Below, piece after piece: positions 44,730 to 54,367 of a stretch of 64,000 bases of DNA. This DNA comes from an uncultured Aquimarina sp. (GTDB taxonomy: Bacteria; Bacteroidota; Bacteroidia; Flavobacteriales; Flavobacteriaceae), in NCBI GenBank assembly GCA_947498455.1, contig CANMKK010000001.1, forward strand, positions 124,001-188,000, given 5' to 3'. The number at the start of each line of letters is the position of its first letter. Positions within the stretch are counted from its first letter, which is position 1. The position numbers and the translations under genes were made by a program. The notes under the pieces are model-generated. The model searched no databases, was not told the DNA's origin, and saw nothing but the letters and a program-made list of their open reading frames with translations.

Positions 44730-45065
44730 ACCATTCACTCCGAACAGAAAACCATTCACTCCGAATAGAAAATCATTCACTCCGAATAGGAAACCATTCA
44801 CTCCGAACAGGAAACCATTCACTCCGAACAGAAAACCATTCACTCCGAACAGAAAACCATTCACTCCGAACAGAAAATCATTCACTCCGAACAGGAAACC
44901 ATTCACTCCGAACAAGAAATCATTCACTCCGAACAGAAAACTATTCACTCCAAATAGGAAACCATTCACTCCGAACAGAAAATCATTCACTCCGAACAGG
45001 AAACCATTCACTCCGAACAGGAAACCATTCACTCCGAATAGGAAACCACTAATTCCGAATAGGAA
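44730..45065. repeat. 21-bp tandem repeat array, 16 units
   Basis: Sixteen consecutive 21-base units fill 336 bp without gaps, consensus ACCATTCACTCCGAACAGRAA. Variation is confined to a few positions (ACC/ATC/ACT, AAC/AAT, AGA/AGG/AAG). The last unit is the most diverged. On the minus strand the unit reads as repeating FLFGVNG, so a 106-residue frame runs through it, but it has no plausible protein character. It lies between the convergent hutG and symporter genes, 10 bases from the latter's stop. Confidence 0.92.
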
Positions 45066-45075
45066 ACTTGTTTTG

Positions 45076-46653
45076 TTAGTTAAAATATATATACGTAAAT
45101 ATCACAATAGCGCATATAATAGCACCCACTACCTTTGTATATTTCCACGGAGTAATATCTACTTCTTTAGTATATTCTTGCACATAAGCCTCTTCTCTAG
45201 GATATAACTTTCCTATGATCAACATGATACTAACATTTAATAGAAAAAGAATAGCCATCACATGTAGAAAATGAAACTCATTTACCGATTCGTAGATTTC
45301 TCCTAAGATAATGTACAATACATATAGTAATACTCCTGATAACATTCCAATTTTGGCAGCGATAGCCGGAACACGTTTTGTCAAATACCCTACTACAATT
45401 ATCGTTAAGATAGGTATACTATAACAACCATTGATTTTTTGTAAATATGCAAATATACTCTCTGCCTGTGCTAAAAATGGAGCAACTAACATTGCAAGAA
45501 CAGCTAATAATACTCCAAAAGCTTTTCCGGCTTTTACTACTTGCTTCTCATCTGCTTCTCTATTAAAATATTCTTTATAAATATCAACTCCAAAAAGTGT
45601 TACTGAACTATTCAGTGCACTATTAAATGAACTTAGTATAGCGCCAAAAAGAACAGCAGCAAAGAAACCCACCAATGAAGCTGGCAATACTCTGCTCACT
45701 AATTCTGGGTATGCTTCATCCGCAGCCCCTAATTTTCCTTCAAAAAGATGGAAAGCAATAATTCCAGGTAAAACCACGATAATAGGACCTAATATCTTGA
45801 TAAATGATCCTATTAATAATCCTTTCTGACCTTCTTTAAGATTTCTCGCGCCAAGCGCTCTTTGGATAATAGCCTGATTCGTTCCCCAATAAAACAACTG
45901 TACCAACATCATCCCGGTAAAAATTGTAGCAAAAGGAATAGAGGATTCTGAATCTCCGATTACATTAAATTTTTCTGGATTTGTTGTCATTAAAACATCA
46001 ATCCCTTCAGAAATACTGCCCCCTCCTATCTCAAGCAAACCAAATATAGGAATCATAATTCCTCCTATCAATAGTCCCACTGCATTAATTGTATCAGAAA
46101 CCGCCACTGCTTTTAACCCTCCAAAAATGGCATAAATAGATCCTGTTATACCTATTCCGAATACACAAATCCATATAGCCGTATTTTTAGACACTCCTAA
46201 TAATTCCGGAATATCAAACATAGTAGTTATCGCTAAAGATCCAGTATATAAAACTACCGGTAATAATACTACCACATAACCCGATAAAAACAGTCCGGAA
46301 GTAATTGCTTTTGTAGTAGTATCATATCTACGTTCCAGAAATTGTGGAACTGTTGTTAATCCTCCTTTTAGATACCGAGGTAGTAAAAAAACAGCAGTAA
46401 TAACCATCGCAATCGCTGCCAATGTCTCCCAAGCCATGACCAAGATTCCTTCGGTATAGGATTGACCATTGAGTCCAATAATCTGCTCTGTAGACAAATT
46501 GGTAAGTAAGAGAGAACCAGCTATAACCCAAGCCCCTAAACTACGTCCCCCTAAAAAATAGCCATCAGAAGAAGTTTCATCTGTCTTGCGAGTTGCCAAA
46601 TATGCTATGATTGCCACTAAAAGAGTAAACCCCAGAAAAGAAATAATGCCCAT
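45076..46653 (-). CDS. SLC5-type sodium:solute symporter
   Basis: The 525-residue inner-membrane protein has about 14 membrane helices and the SSS pattern: DGYFLGGRSLGAWVIAGSLL near 28-47, STEQIIGLNGQSYTEG, and LFGAILSSFNSALNSSVTLF with the sodium-site serines. It resembles SglT-like sugar carriers. The Met at 46653 (MGIISFLGF) is preferred to the ATG at 46683 because it gives the usual short N-terminus. It is convergent with hutG, so it is not part of the hut operon; a role in histidine uptake is not supported. Substrate unknown. Confidence 0.88.
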   Translation of the reverse strand: MGIISFLGFTLLVAIIAYLATRKTDETSSDGYFLGGRSLGAWVIAGSLLLTNLSTEQIIGLNGQSYTEGILVMAWETLAAIAMVITAVFLLPRYLKGGLTTVPQFLERRYDTTTKAITSGLFLSGYVVVLLPVVLYTGSLAITTMFDIPELLGVSKNTAIWICVFGIGITGSIYAIFGGLKAVAVSDTINAVGLLIGGIMIPIFGLLEIGGGSISEGIDVLMTTNPEKFNVIGDSESSIPFATIFTGMMLVQLFYWGTNQAIIQRALGARNLKEGQKGLLIGSFIKILGPIIVVLPGIIAFHLFEGKLGAADEAYPELVSRVLPASLVGFFAAVLFGAILSSFNSALNSSVTLFGVDIYKEYFNREADEKQVVKAGKAFGVLLAVLAMLVAPFLAQAESIFAYLQKINGCYSIPILTIIVVGYLTKRVPAIAAKIGMLSGVLLYVLYIILGEIYESVNEFHFLHVMAILFLLNVSIMLIIGKLYPREEAYVQEYTKEVDITPWKYTKVVGAIICAIVIFTYIYFN

Positions 46654-46683
46654 TGAATGATTTTTATGTGTTATAAAAGACAT

Positions 46684-47039
46684 AAAAATATCAGATATTA
46701 TTTAATCCTCGCAGGTTTTATCTTAAAAATGTGACTATTCCCTATAAGTTAATATGTTTTAGTAAAAATGAAATAAATCCCAGCTTTTAATAATTTGTTT
46801 TTTGTTAATAGCTAACCGCTAAAAATCAGAAGTCTGGATAATTTTTTAGTAGTCAGTTACCTTGGAGAAAGCCGAGACATCCAGCAGGTACAAAACTTTA
46901 GAATTTCGAGACAAGCCTCGGAGAATTAAGCTCCATAGTGTGGTTTAAAGTTTTTCTAATAGTCCTTTGAAGTTAGCATCAGTTATATAGGCATCTTTCT
47001 TGTACTAGCTCATAAGCTTAAAAAACACTAAGTTCCTTC
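46684..47039. other. Intergenic region with diverged repeat
   Basis: No gene is supported. GAGACAAGCCTCGGAGAATT near 46917-46936 matches the repeat near 32480 and the one near 59981. A preceding ACCTTGGAGAAAGCC resembles ACCTTGGAGCAGACT at 32333. Confidence 0.45.
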
Positions 47040-50000
47040 TTATTTTTTATAATGTACGGAATATCTCCAATACGAAAATGCTCCTAATATAGCCCAAACT
47101 AAAACACTATAATACACTGCCGTTGGTGTCACCACCTGATCTCCACTCGCATAAGAATGTAATCCTTTTAGATAGAAATTCACTCCAAAATACGTCATCA
47201 ATATAGAACCTACAGCTAATACAGACATTAGATTAAAAAACCATCTACTACGTAACCCAGGAACTAACCTCATATGAATTACAAAGGCATATACCATAAT
47301 ACTCACCAATGCCCAGGTTTCTTTAGGATCCCAACCCCAATAACGTCCCCAACTTTCATTAGCCCACATGCCTCCTAAAAAGTTACCAATGGTTAACATC
47401 ACCAATCCAATAGTCAATGCCATTTCGTTAATGATAGTAATCTCTTTTATATTCAGATCCATTTTCTTTTTATTAGATTTTGTGGTCAAAATCATCAATA
47501 GTAAAGAGAGAACACCTAAAATTGCTCCAACAAAGAAAGGCCCGTAACTCCCTACGATAACGGATACGTGTATCAATACCCAATAAGAATCTAAAACTGG
47601 TTGCAAATTGGCAATAGCAGGATCAGTCCAACTTTGGTGTGCAAAAAATAATATCAGGAATGCTACAAAAGCAGTGGCGGCAATAGTAAGGTTACTCTTT
47701 TTTCCAAACGCTAGTCCCAGAGCCATCGTAGCCCAAGCCACATAAATCATAGATTCATAAGCATCACTCCAGGGTGCATGTCCTGATACATACCAGCGAA
47801 TAATCAAACCTGCGGTATGTGTGATAAATATAAGGATCACCAAGCCTATAAATGTATTGATCAATACTCTGATCAATTTAGTGTCCCAGAAGATTCTCAT
47901 AACTACAAAAACAATCAGTAACAGTCCTACAAGCAAATAATATCGGTACAGTGTCTTAAATATATCATACTTATTCAATGCTATCTCCGCTTTAATCTTT
48001 TTGTCTGTGGGCAATACTTCGCTACCAAATTTTTTCTGAAAGCTTTTGATACTTTCTATATATTGATCCGGTTTAGAATAATCCCCAGTGCCTCTTGCTT
48101 CTTGTAATGATTGCCTATAAATAGGGATAATTTGTCTGGTATAGACAGAATCCATACCTGTAAACTTATATTCGTTTAATTGCGGAACGGAAACCCACGT
48201 ATTATTTTCATCTTCCGGAACTGGAAAAACCCTAAGTATTCCTCCACCTAAGGCTTGGTTCAGTAGGTAAAACTTCTCATGAGTTTTTAGATAATCTTTC
48301 TCAAAACTACTAGGTGTATTGGTACTACTGGCTTTTTCTAAATAAGGAGTTAGCTTATAACTCCCATCTGCTTCTACTAAATCCACTAAGGATACCCTTC
48401 TTTCTGATTTAGATACTCCTAATATTCTACGGATGCTATCATTTTCTCTTTGAATTTCAATGAGCGGAATACTGTACCATAAAAATGGGTTTTCTAACAT
48501 CGAAACAAATACTTGATCGGCAGTCAGTCCTTTATAAGTATCCTTTTTACTAAGCTTTCGTAATAATTCTGAAGAGAAAGTATTCACAGGCTTCATTCTT
48601 CCTCGTTCATCCTGAATCACAATACTACCAAATTTTGCTGCATGTTCTTTTGGCACTGCATTTGCCAGAATAATAGAGTCTAATTTAGCTTTATCCGGTA
48701 ATGCCTGTAGATGATTCGTATGACTTGGTTGCTCTTGTGCAAAAGAGAAACTCGAAGCAAAAACTAGTAGCACCATTGTTAGTGCTTTCTTCTTTACTTT
48801 AACTTTATTAAGCATTTGTTCCAAATCTTTAAATCGCGAACCTTTGGTAAATAAGATAAGCATTAATCCAAGGTATAACAGCATATATCCTGCATAGGTT
48901 ATATTAGATCCCCAAAAATCATGGTTCACAGATAAAACTGTTCCCTTTTCATCTGGATCAAAAGAAGCCTGAAAGAAACGATATCCCTTATGATCCAACA
49001 CATGGTTCATATAAATATCATAAGGTTCTGGAGTACTATTTCCATCTATTATATCCACTTTACTCATATATGACTTATATACTTTGACAGTTCCCGGTTG
49101 TTTTTCTGCTATAAAGTCATTTAATTTTAAGGCAAATGGTAATTCCATCCTTTTAGAACCATAGGTGAAATACATGTCCAATCCACCTAAAGAAATCTTC
49201 TGCATATCATTGGCATACCCTTTTCCTCCCAATAATTTTACTTCTTTGGTTTCTCCGGCTGTAGTCACCTCTAGTATCAAAGCATCCTCTTGCCCCTTCT
49301 TTTTTTCCTCTATCGGAATGATATCATAGACACCTGTAATCACTGGGTCTGGTATTACAAATTGCATTCCTGCGGTTCTATATAATGATCGTAACATCAA
49401 TGGTTGAACACTGTCTTTGACAACCAGCCCTTGTTTTTGATCTGCCATTCTCATATAAGAACCTTCGAATGGAGATTCTATATAATATTCATCATTTTCA
49501 TAGGTAATATTAATTGCTCCTTTGGTGGGAACATTAAATGCTACCAAAATATTATGGATATTGGATACTTCGCCTTCCCTAAGATAATGGTCATGTCGGT
49601 TTCCGTCTCCTGCCTCTACAATTTTTAGATACTGCTCCCCTTCTTCTGTTTCTACCAATCCCATCTCAGCTCCATTGATAAACTTTTTATACTGAATGGT
49701 TACTGGTTGCGAATTATAGTCTGTGTTTATTGTAAAATTATTATACCATTCTGTAGCTTCTGCTAGTTCTAATTCTTCAGAAATGATTCTACGTCTTGGA
49801 TTTCCATCAATTTCTCCATCCAAAAATACAGTCAACTGTGTTTTTTCTGACAAGAAAGTGGATGTTGTTTCTCCTTCTCTGATAGGCATTACTCCTTCAT
49901 AACTTATATATCTTGTAATAAATGCGCCTAATAGAATCAGTATAAAAGATAAGTGTAATAATAACGTAGCCCATTTATCTTTTTTATACAATCTATAGCG

Positions 50001-50201
50001 TACTATATTTCCACAAAAATTGATCATAAATATTGCCATTATAGCTTCAAACCACCAGGTGTTATAGATCCAGATTCTTGCTGCTGTAGTGCCGTATGCA
50101 TCTTCCAAAAAAGTACCAATCCCCATAGAAGTGGCAAATACCAGAAATAAAACAGCCATTAATCGTGTAGAAAATAAAACACTTACCAATCTCTTTTGCA
50201 T
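47040..50201 (-). CDS. ccsBA: Fused CcsB-CcsA cytochrome c biogenesis protein
   Basis: The 1053-residue membrane protein joins ResB/CcsB (about 1-460) to CcsA (about 770-1050), the system II haem exporter and cytochrome c synthetase. The haem-handling WWD motif is in WGRYWGWDPKETWALVS near 980. External His residues are in TAGLIIRWYVSGHAPWSDAYE and near HVSVIVGSYGPFF. A hydrophobic stretch plus FASSFSFAQ near 480 looks like an internal signal or linker between halves. Such fusions are usual in Bacteroidetes. Full length. Confidence 0.93.
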   Translation of the reverse strand: MQKRLVSVLFSTRLMAVLFLVFATSMGIGTFLEDAYGTTAARIWIYNTWWFEAIMAIFMINFCGNIVRYRLYKKDKWATLLLHLSFILILLGAFITRYISYEGVMPIREGETTSTFLSEKTQLTVFLDGEIDGNPRRRIISEELELAEATEWYNNFTINTDYNSQPVTIQYKKFINGAEMGLVETEEGEQYLKIVEAGDGNRHDHYLREGEVSNIHNILVAFNVPTKGAINITYENDEYYIESPFEGSYMRMADQKQGLVVKDSVQPLMLRSLYRTAGMQFVIPDPVITGVYDIIPIEEKKKGQEDALILEVTTAGETKEVKLLGGKGYANDMQKISLGGLDMYFTYGSKRMELPFALKLNDFIAEKQPGTVKVYKSYMSKVDIIDGNSTPEPYDIYMNHVLDHKGYRFFQASFDPDEKGTVLSVNHDFWGSNITYAGYMLLYLGLMLILFTKGSRFKDLEQMLNKVKVKKKALTMVLLVFASSFSFAQEQPSHTNHLQALPDKAKLDSIILANAVPKEHAAKFGSIVIQDERGRMKPVNTFSSELLRKLSKKDTYKGLTADQVFVSMLENPFLWYSIPLIEIQRENDSIRRILGVSKSERRVSLVDLVEADGSYKLTPYLEKASSTNTPSSFEKDYLKTHEKFYLLNQALGGGILRVFPVPEDENNTWVSVPQLNEYKFTGMDSVYTRQIIPIYRQSLQEARGTGDYSKPDQYIESIKSFQKKFGSEVLPTDKKIKAEIALNKYDIFKTLYRYYLLVGLLLIVFVVMRIFWDTKLIRVLINTFIGLVILIFITHTAGLIIRWYVSGHAPWSDAYESMIYVAWATMALGLAFGKKSNLTIAATAFVAFLILFFAHQSWTDPAIANLQPVLDSYWVLIHVSVIVGSYGPFFVGAILGVLSLLLMILTTKSNKKKMDLNIKEITIINEMALTIGLVMLTIGNFLGGMWANESWGRYWGWDPKETWALVSIMVYAFVIHMRLVPGLRSRWFFNLMSVLAVGSILMTYFGVNFYLKGLHSYASGDQVVTPTAVYYSVLVWAILGAFSYWRYSVHYKK

Positions 50202-50643
50202 AGTACTATTTTTTAGCTCGGCAAATTTAGTGTTTTTAACAGGATTATTAGGTATCCGGTCTAGCTGATTTATTGCTTTTAACAGAAGTTTATTTACACT
50301 GGATGAATACTATATTACTAATACCATTTGTCATTTGAAATTACCGTAATAAAATGTTCTTTTTTGTGCTCCAATTTCAGAATAAAAATAAACCGTAGCC
50401 CAGTTATGCTTAATTTTTCTTCTTCATTGAAACAAGAAAATATTTATTTTCTTTTCCAGTAATTTCATTTGAGATGATATAAATATATGGAGTATATAAA
50501 ACACCTTTTATAGAACCATTTCATTAAATACCTCATAAAACTATTATAGCAACACAGCTAGGTTCTTATTAAGACAAATCAACAATTATATTTATCTAAA
50601 AAAATGGAAAAAATATATTTCCTTACTTTTAGTGTAACTTCCT
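50202..50643. other. Intergenic region with interspersed repeat
   Basis: No gene is supported. ATTACCGTAATAAAATGTTC near 50340-50359 and TTCTTTTCCAGT near 50449-50460 both recur, closer together, at 60054-60084. The rest is AT-rich. Confidence 0.45.
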
Positions 50644-50651
50644 TATTTTTG
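50644..50651 (+). promoter_or_regulatory. Predicted -7 box of the DUF2520 gene
   Basis: TATTTTTG fits TAnnTTTG and ends only 4 bases before the ATG at 50656. If used, the transcript would be leaderless or nearly so. Confidence 0.35.
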
Positions 50652-50655
50652 CGCA

Positions 50656-51423
50656 ATGATTAGCATTAGTATTCTTGGTGCCGGTAAAGTTGCGAGACAT
50701 TTATATACAGCTTTTAACAACTCTATGTTAATAGAAGTTGTACAATGTTATAATCGTAAAGGAGAAAAGCTTCAGGCAGATCAAAAATCATCTACTATTA
50801 TTAATGATCTTAGTGTATTAAAAAGAGTAGATGTATGTATACTAGCTATTAGTGACGATGCAATCGAAGAAGTGAGCAGTAAACTACCTTTTCGAGATCA
50901 ACTAGTTGTTCATACATCAGGTAGTGTTCCGATGGCATCAATAAATGATACGAATAGAAAAGGTGTATTTTATCCGTTACAAACATTCAGTATGGATAGA
51001 AAGGTTGATTTTCCCAAAATTCCTTTCTGTCTAGAAGCCGAGAACGAAAATGATCTTTTACTACTTAATAAACTGGCATCTGTATTATCTCCAAAGATTT
51101 ATACAATCACCTCTGATCAAAGAAGTGTGATCCATGTAGCTGCTGTGTTTATCAATAATTTTACAAACTATCTATTTTCTATTGGAAACGAGATTTGTTC
51201 AGAAAATAATATACCTTTTGAAATCTTGCATCCCCTTATCGAAGAAACTGCAAAAAAAGCAGTAAGGATACATCCTGATGATGCACAAACGGGGCCTGCA
51301 ATACGAAAAGATAATGCTACGATACATAGACATTTAACAATTTTAAAAAGCGATTCAGAGAAAACAAAACTATATAAACTGCTTACAGAAGCAATTCAAT
51401 TAAAACATGGAAAAAAGTTATAA
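50656..51423 (+). CDS. Rossmann-fold / DUF2520 domain protein
   Basis: The 255-residue protein has an N-terminal NAD(P)-binding Rossmann domain (ISILGAGKVARHLYTAF at 3-19) and a C-terminal helical DUF2520 domain (about 115-250; HVAAVFINNFTNYLFSIG). It resembles reductases of the 3-hydroxyacid or pyrroline-5-carboxylate reductase fold, but the substrate is unknown. It overlaps the KdsC-like gene by 17 bases, a frequent pairing in Flavobacteriia, so both are cotranscribed. Confidence 0.88.
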   Translation: MISISILGAGKVARHLYTAFNNSMLIEVVQCYNRKGEKLQADQKSSTIINDLSVLKRVDVCILAISDDAIEEVSSKLPFRDQLVVHTSGSVPMASINDTNRKGVFYPLQTFSMDRKVDFPKIPFCLEAENENDLLLLNKLASVLSPKIYTITSDQRSVIHVAAVFINNFTNYLFSIGNEICSENNIPFEILHPLIEETAKKAVRIHPDDAQTGPAIRKDNATIHRHLTILKSDSEKTKLYKLLTEAIQLKHGKKL

Positions 51424-51931
51424 AGAATATCTACACCATATTACCACTTTTATTTTTGATGTTGATGGTGTATTAACCGATGGAACAGTAATTATCAATA
51501 CAGATGGAGAATTATTACGCACCATGAATATCAAGGATGGTTATGCCTTAAAGGCTGCTGTACAACAAGGTTTCAATGTTTGTATCATATCTGGCGGAAA
51601 AAATGAAGGGGTAAGAAAAAGGCTTAGTAATTTAGGTATTAAAGATATCTATCTTGGAGCACATCACAAGGTAGAACAGCTTAATGAGTATATGAGTACT
51701 CAGGGTATCAAATCAGAAAATGTGCTATACATGGGAGACGATATCCCTGATTTACCGGTAATGAAATTAATAGGTTTACCAACTTGCCCACAAGATGCTG
51801 TAGCAGAAATAAAAGAAGTTTCTAAATATGTTTCCTTTAAAAAAGGAGGTAAAGGATGTGCAAGAGATGTTATTGAACAAGTATTAAAAGTACAAGGAAA
51901 ATGGGTTGCCGATTATGATGCCAAAGCCTAA
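51407..51931 (+). CDS. KdsC-like HAD phosphatase
   Basis: The 174-residue HAD-family phosphatase resembles 3-deoxy-D-manno-octulosonate 8-phosphate phosphatase. The nucleophile motif FDVDGVLTDG is at 14-23, motif II in IISGGKN, and motif III/IV GDDIPDLPVM near 105-115. KdsC makes Kdo for lipopolysaccharide, but KdsC-like proteins can act on other sugars. The start at 51407 overlaps the upstream gene by 17 bases. The gene order matches many flavobacteria. Confidence 0.88.
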   Translation: MEKSYKEYLHHITTFIFDVDGVLTDGTVIINTDGELLRTMNIKDGYALKAAVQQGFNVCIISGGKNEGVRKRLSNLGIKDIYLGAHHKVEQLNEYMSTQGIKSENVLYMGDDIPDLPVMKLIGLPTCPQDAVAEIKEVSKYVSFKKGGKGCARDVIEQVLKVQGKWVADYDAKA

Positions 51932-51977
51932 TTGCTAATGTTTCGATTAGAGATAATAATAATCACAAACAAGAAGA

Positions 51978-52553
51978 ATGAAACTCGTATTTGCTACAAA
52001 TAATTTAAACAAACTAAAAGAAGTACAAGCACTTGTACCATCACATATTACATTATTAAGTCTTTCTGATATAGGATGCACCGAGGATATTCCCGAAACT
52101 TCTCCCACAATCGAAGGGAATGCAATACAAAAAGCGGCATACATAAAAGAGCATTATAATTACGATTGTTTTGCAGATGATACTGGGTTAGAAATAGAAG
52201 CTTTAAATGGTGAACCGGGCGTTTATTCTGCAAGGTATGCGGGAAAAGAAAAGGATGCCAATGCTAATATGCAAAAAGTTCTAAAGAATCTAGAAGGAAA
52301 CCAAAATAGATCTGCTTATTTTAAGACTGTAATCGCACTATATATACAAGGAGAACTACGAACATTTACTGGTGTTTGCGAAGGAGTTATAACCAAACAA
52401 AAAACAGGTGATAAGGGGTTTGGCTATGATCCTATTTTTTTACCAAATGGATTTGACAAAACCTTCGCTGAACTATCATTAAAAGAAAAAAATAAAATAA
52501 GCCATCGAGGGCTTGCCGTACAACAACTTATTACTTATTTACTGAATGTATAA
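51978..52553 (+). CDS. rdgB: Non-canonical purine NTP pyrophosphatase
   Basis: The 191-residue RdgB/HAM1 enzyme hydrolyses ITP, dITP and XTP, keeping damaged purines out of DNA. The nucleotide-binding start FATNNLNKLKEV is at 4-15, ADDTGLEIEALNGEPGVYSA near 66-85 carries the catalytic Asp, and GFGYDPIF and SHRGLAVQQL are diagnostic. Full length. It lies 46 bases after the KdsC-like gene and is probably in the same operon. Confidence 0.95.
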   Translation: MKLVFATNNLNKLKEVQALVPSHITLLSLSDIGCTEDIPETSPTIEGNAIQKAAYIKEHYNYDCFADDTGLEIEALNGEPGVYSARYAGKEKDANANMQKVLKNLEGNQNRSAYFKTVIALYIQGELRTFTGVCEGVITKQKTGDKGFGYDPIFLPNGFDKTFAELSLKEKNKISHRGLAVQQLITYLLNV

Positions 52554-52921
52554 GTTGTAGCTTTGGTTACTAATAATTTCTAATTCACAGGTGCCGTATC
52601 CCTTACTTTTATCTCCCTTCCGAAGGGAGACTTTCTTACTCCCTTCCTTTGGAAGACAACATAACGGTAGTTATGGGCGGGCTTTGGAGTGTTGGAAAAG
52701 GATGGATGTTTTTTAATAATTGTAGATTTCAAGGTGAAATTTTAAATAAGGGAAATTTGCCGTACACCCTATAATCGTGAAATCGAAATGTGCAATTCCT
52801 AAGAGCTAAACCTACACTTTCTGACTCAAAAAACTTTGTACATTTGATTATTAATAACTATCTTTTGATTCACATTCAATGGCTGACAAGTAGTCTTGCC
52901 TGTCCTTAACGGTTGTGATAA
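52554..52921. other. Intergenic region with hairpin
   Basis: No gene is seen. TCTCCCTT pairs perfectly with AAGGGAGA near 52612-52630, a likely hairpin; it is not followed by a clear T run. Confidence 0.4.
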
Positions 52922-53092
52922 ATATCAAAGTATAATCCAACATTGGAATATTTACCTTTAACAAGGCAAAAACAACGTATTGGTTATTTGTATTCTCTGT
53001 TGAGGCCGCTAATCAGCTTACAATATTTTCAGAACTCTAATGAGTATAAATTTTGGTGTAATACCATTTCTCGAATAAAAGAAAAATATTAA
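52922..53092 (+). pseudogene. Gene fragment: 56-codon open frame without clear start
   Basis: An open frame from just after a TAA at 52919-52921 runs to TAA at 53090-53092. Its translation looks protein-like, with YNPTLEYLPLTRQKQRIGYL and NEYKFWCNTISRIKEKY. There is no ATG, but TTG at 52943 is possible. I suspect the 3' remnant of a larger gene, possibly mobile. Identity unknown. Confidence 0.35.
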
Positions 53093-53122
53093 AAGAAAGT
53101 TCTAAAAAAACTGACAAAAAAT

Positions 53123-54031
53123 ATGGGTAACTCACATAACCATTCACATGAAGCTCCAAGCATAAAAAACATTAATAATGCTTTTTATATAGGAATTGGA
53201 CTAAACTCAATTTTTACACTTATAGAATTTATTGTCGGTTACAAAACCAATTCATTAGCTTTAATTGCTGATGCAAGTCATAACCTCAGTGATGTAGCAA
53301 GTTTAATCATTTCATTAATTGGAATGAAGTTAGCACAAAAGGCGGCTACAAAACTTTACACTTATGGTTATAAAAAAGCCTCTATTATGGCATCCTTAAT
53401 TAATGCCGTATTACTTGTTATAATCGTTATTAGTATAGCAAAAGAAGCCATTGAAAGATTTGATGCAGTTCCAGAAGTCGTTGGAAAAGTTATCATACTT
53501 ACGGCTTTAATAGGAGTACTAATAAATACTGTTTCTGCATTTCTATTTTACAAAGGACAGAAAGATGATATTAATATTAAAGGTGCTTTTTTACACCTTT
53601 TGGTAGATGCGATAGTTTCTGTCGGTGTTGTCATTTCAGGTATCATAATTTACTATACCAATTGGAACATTATCGACCCAATTATCAGTTTAGTGATTGC
53701 TGTTACAATTCTTATTTCTACTTGGGGACTGCTTAAAGAAAGTATAAAACTTGCTTTGGATGGAGTTCCTCAAAGTATTGACATTGATAAAATTAAAGAC
53801 TTACTTAATAGCCATGAGGACATACAAGAAGTACATCATCTCCATGTTTGGTCATTGAGTAGTACAGAAAACGCAATGACTGTACATATTATACCAAAAA
53901 ATAATGGCAATCTAGAGGAATTAACATCGGTTAAACAAAGTGTTAAAGAAGAATTAATCCATGAAAATATCCAGCATGTAACGATCGAATTTGAAAACAA
54001 ATCAGATAACTGTCAAGATACAAAGTGTTAA
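53123..54031 (+). CDS. Cation diffusion facilitator family transporter
   Basis: The 302-residue CDF protein exports divalent metal ions such as zinc from the cytoplasm. It has an N-terminal His-rich start (GNSHNHSHEAP), six membrane helices, and the zinc site formed by SLALIADASHNLSDV (D and H on helix II) and the DAIVS region on helix V. A C-terminal cytoplasmic domain (about 215-295) includes IQEVHHLHVWSLS. It closely resembles CzcD/ZitB. No metal regulator is adjacent. Confidence 0.92.
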   Translation: MGNSHNHSHEAPSIKNINNAFYIGIGLNSIFTLIEFIVGYKTNSLALIADASHNLSDVASLIISLIGMKLAQKAATKLYTYGYKKASIMASLINAVLLVIIVISIAKEAIERFDAVPEVVGKVIILTALIGVLINTVSAFLFYKGQKDDINIKGAFLHLLVDAIVSVGVVISGIIIYYTNWNIIDPIISLVIAVTILISTWGLLKESIKLALDGVPQSIDIDKIKDLLNSHEDIQEVHHLHVWSLSSTENAMTVHIIPKNNGNLEELTSVKQSVKEELIHENIQHVTIEFENKSDNCQDTKC

Positions 54032-54367
54032 TCTATTTAAATCATAGATAAGACGAATCAATAATTGATGTTAGTCGAGTAAACGGATGGCGATTTTCTA
54101 TCTCTCACAGCTATTATGAATCTAGTCGAAGCATCACCATAGTCCTTCTAAATTCAGGACAAACCGAATCCGGCCGTATACAGTGGCTCATAAGTCATAA
54201 TAATTTATATCATCAAATGAAATTAGCGACTAAAATTGTTTCTTTTTAGTTCAGATGAAAAAAAATCAATTCAGGTTTCTGGAATTTCATATAAAAATAG
54301 TTTAAAAATGTGAAGTTTATTTTTTTGCTTAAAGCGTTAAAATTCTTACAAAGATCTTTTTAGCAAA
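54032..54367. other. Intergenic region, nothing recognised
   Basis: Between convergent genes. No reading frame of note. TCTAGTCGAAGCATCACCAT near 54122 shares TCGAAGCAT with copy B of the MITE-like repeat, but the match is short. Confidence 0.4.

Noticed and set aside
44712..45032. 106-residue frame of repeating FLFGVNG on the minus strand
   Set aside because: It is a by-product of the 21-bp tandem repeat, which is divisible by three; there is no ribosome site or protein-like composition.
44730..45065. CRISPR array
   Set aside because: Units are contiguous with no spacers.
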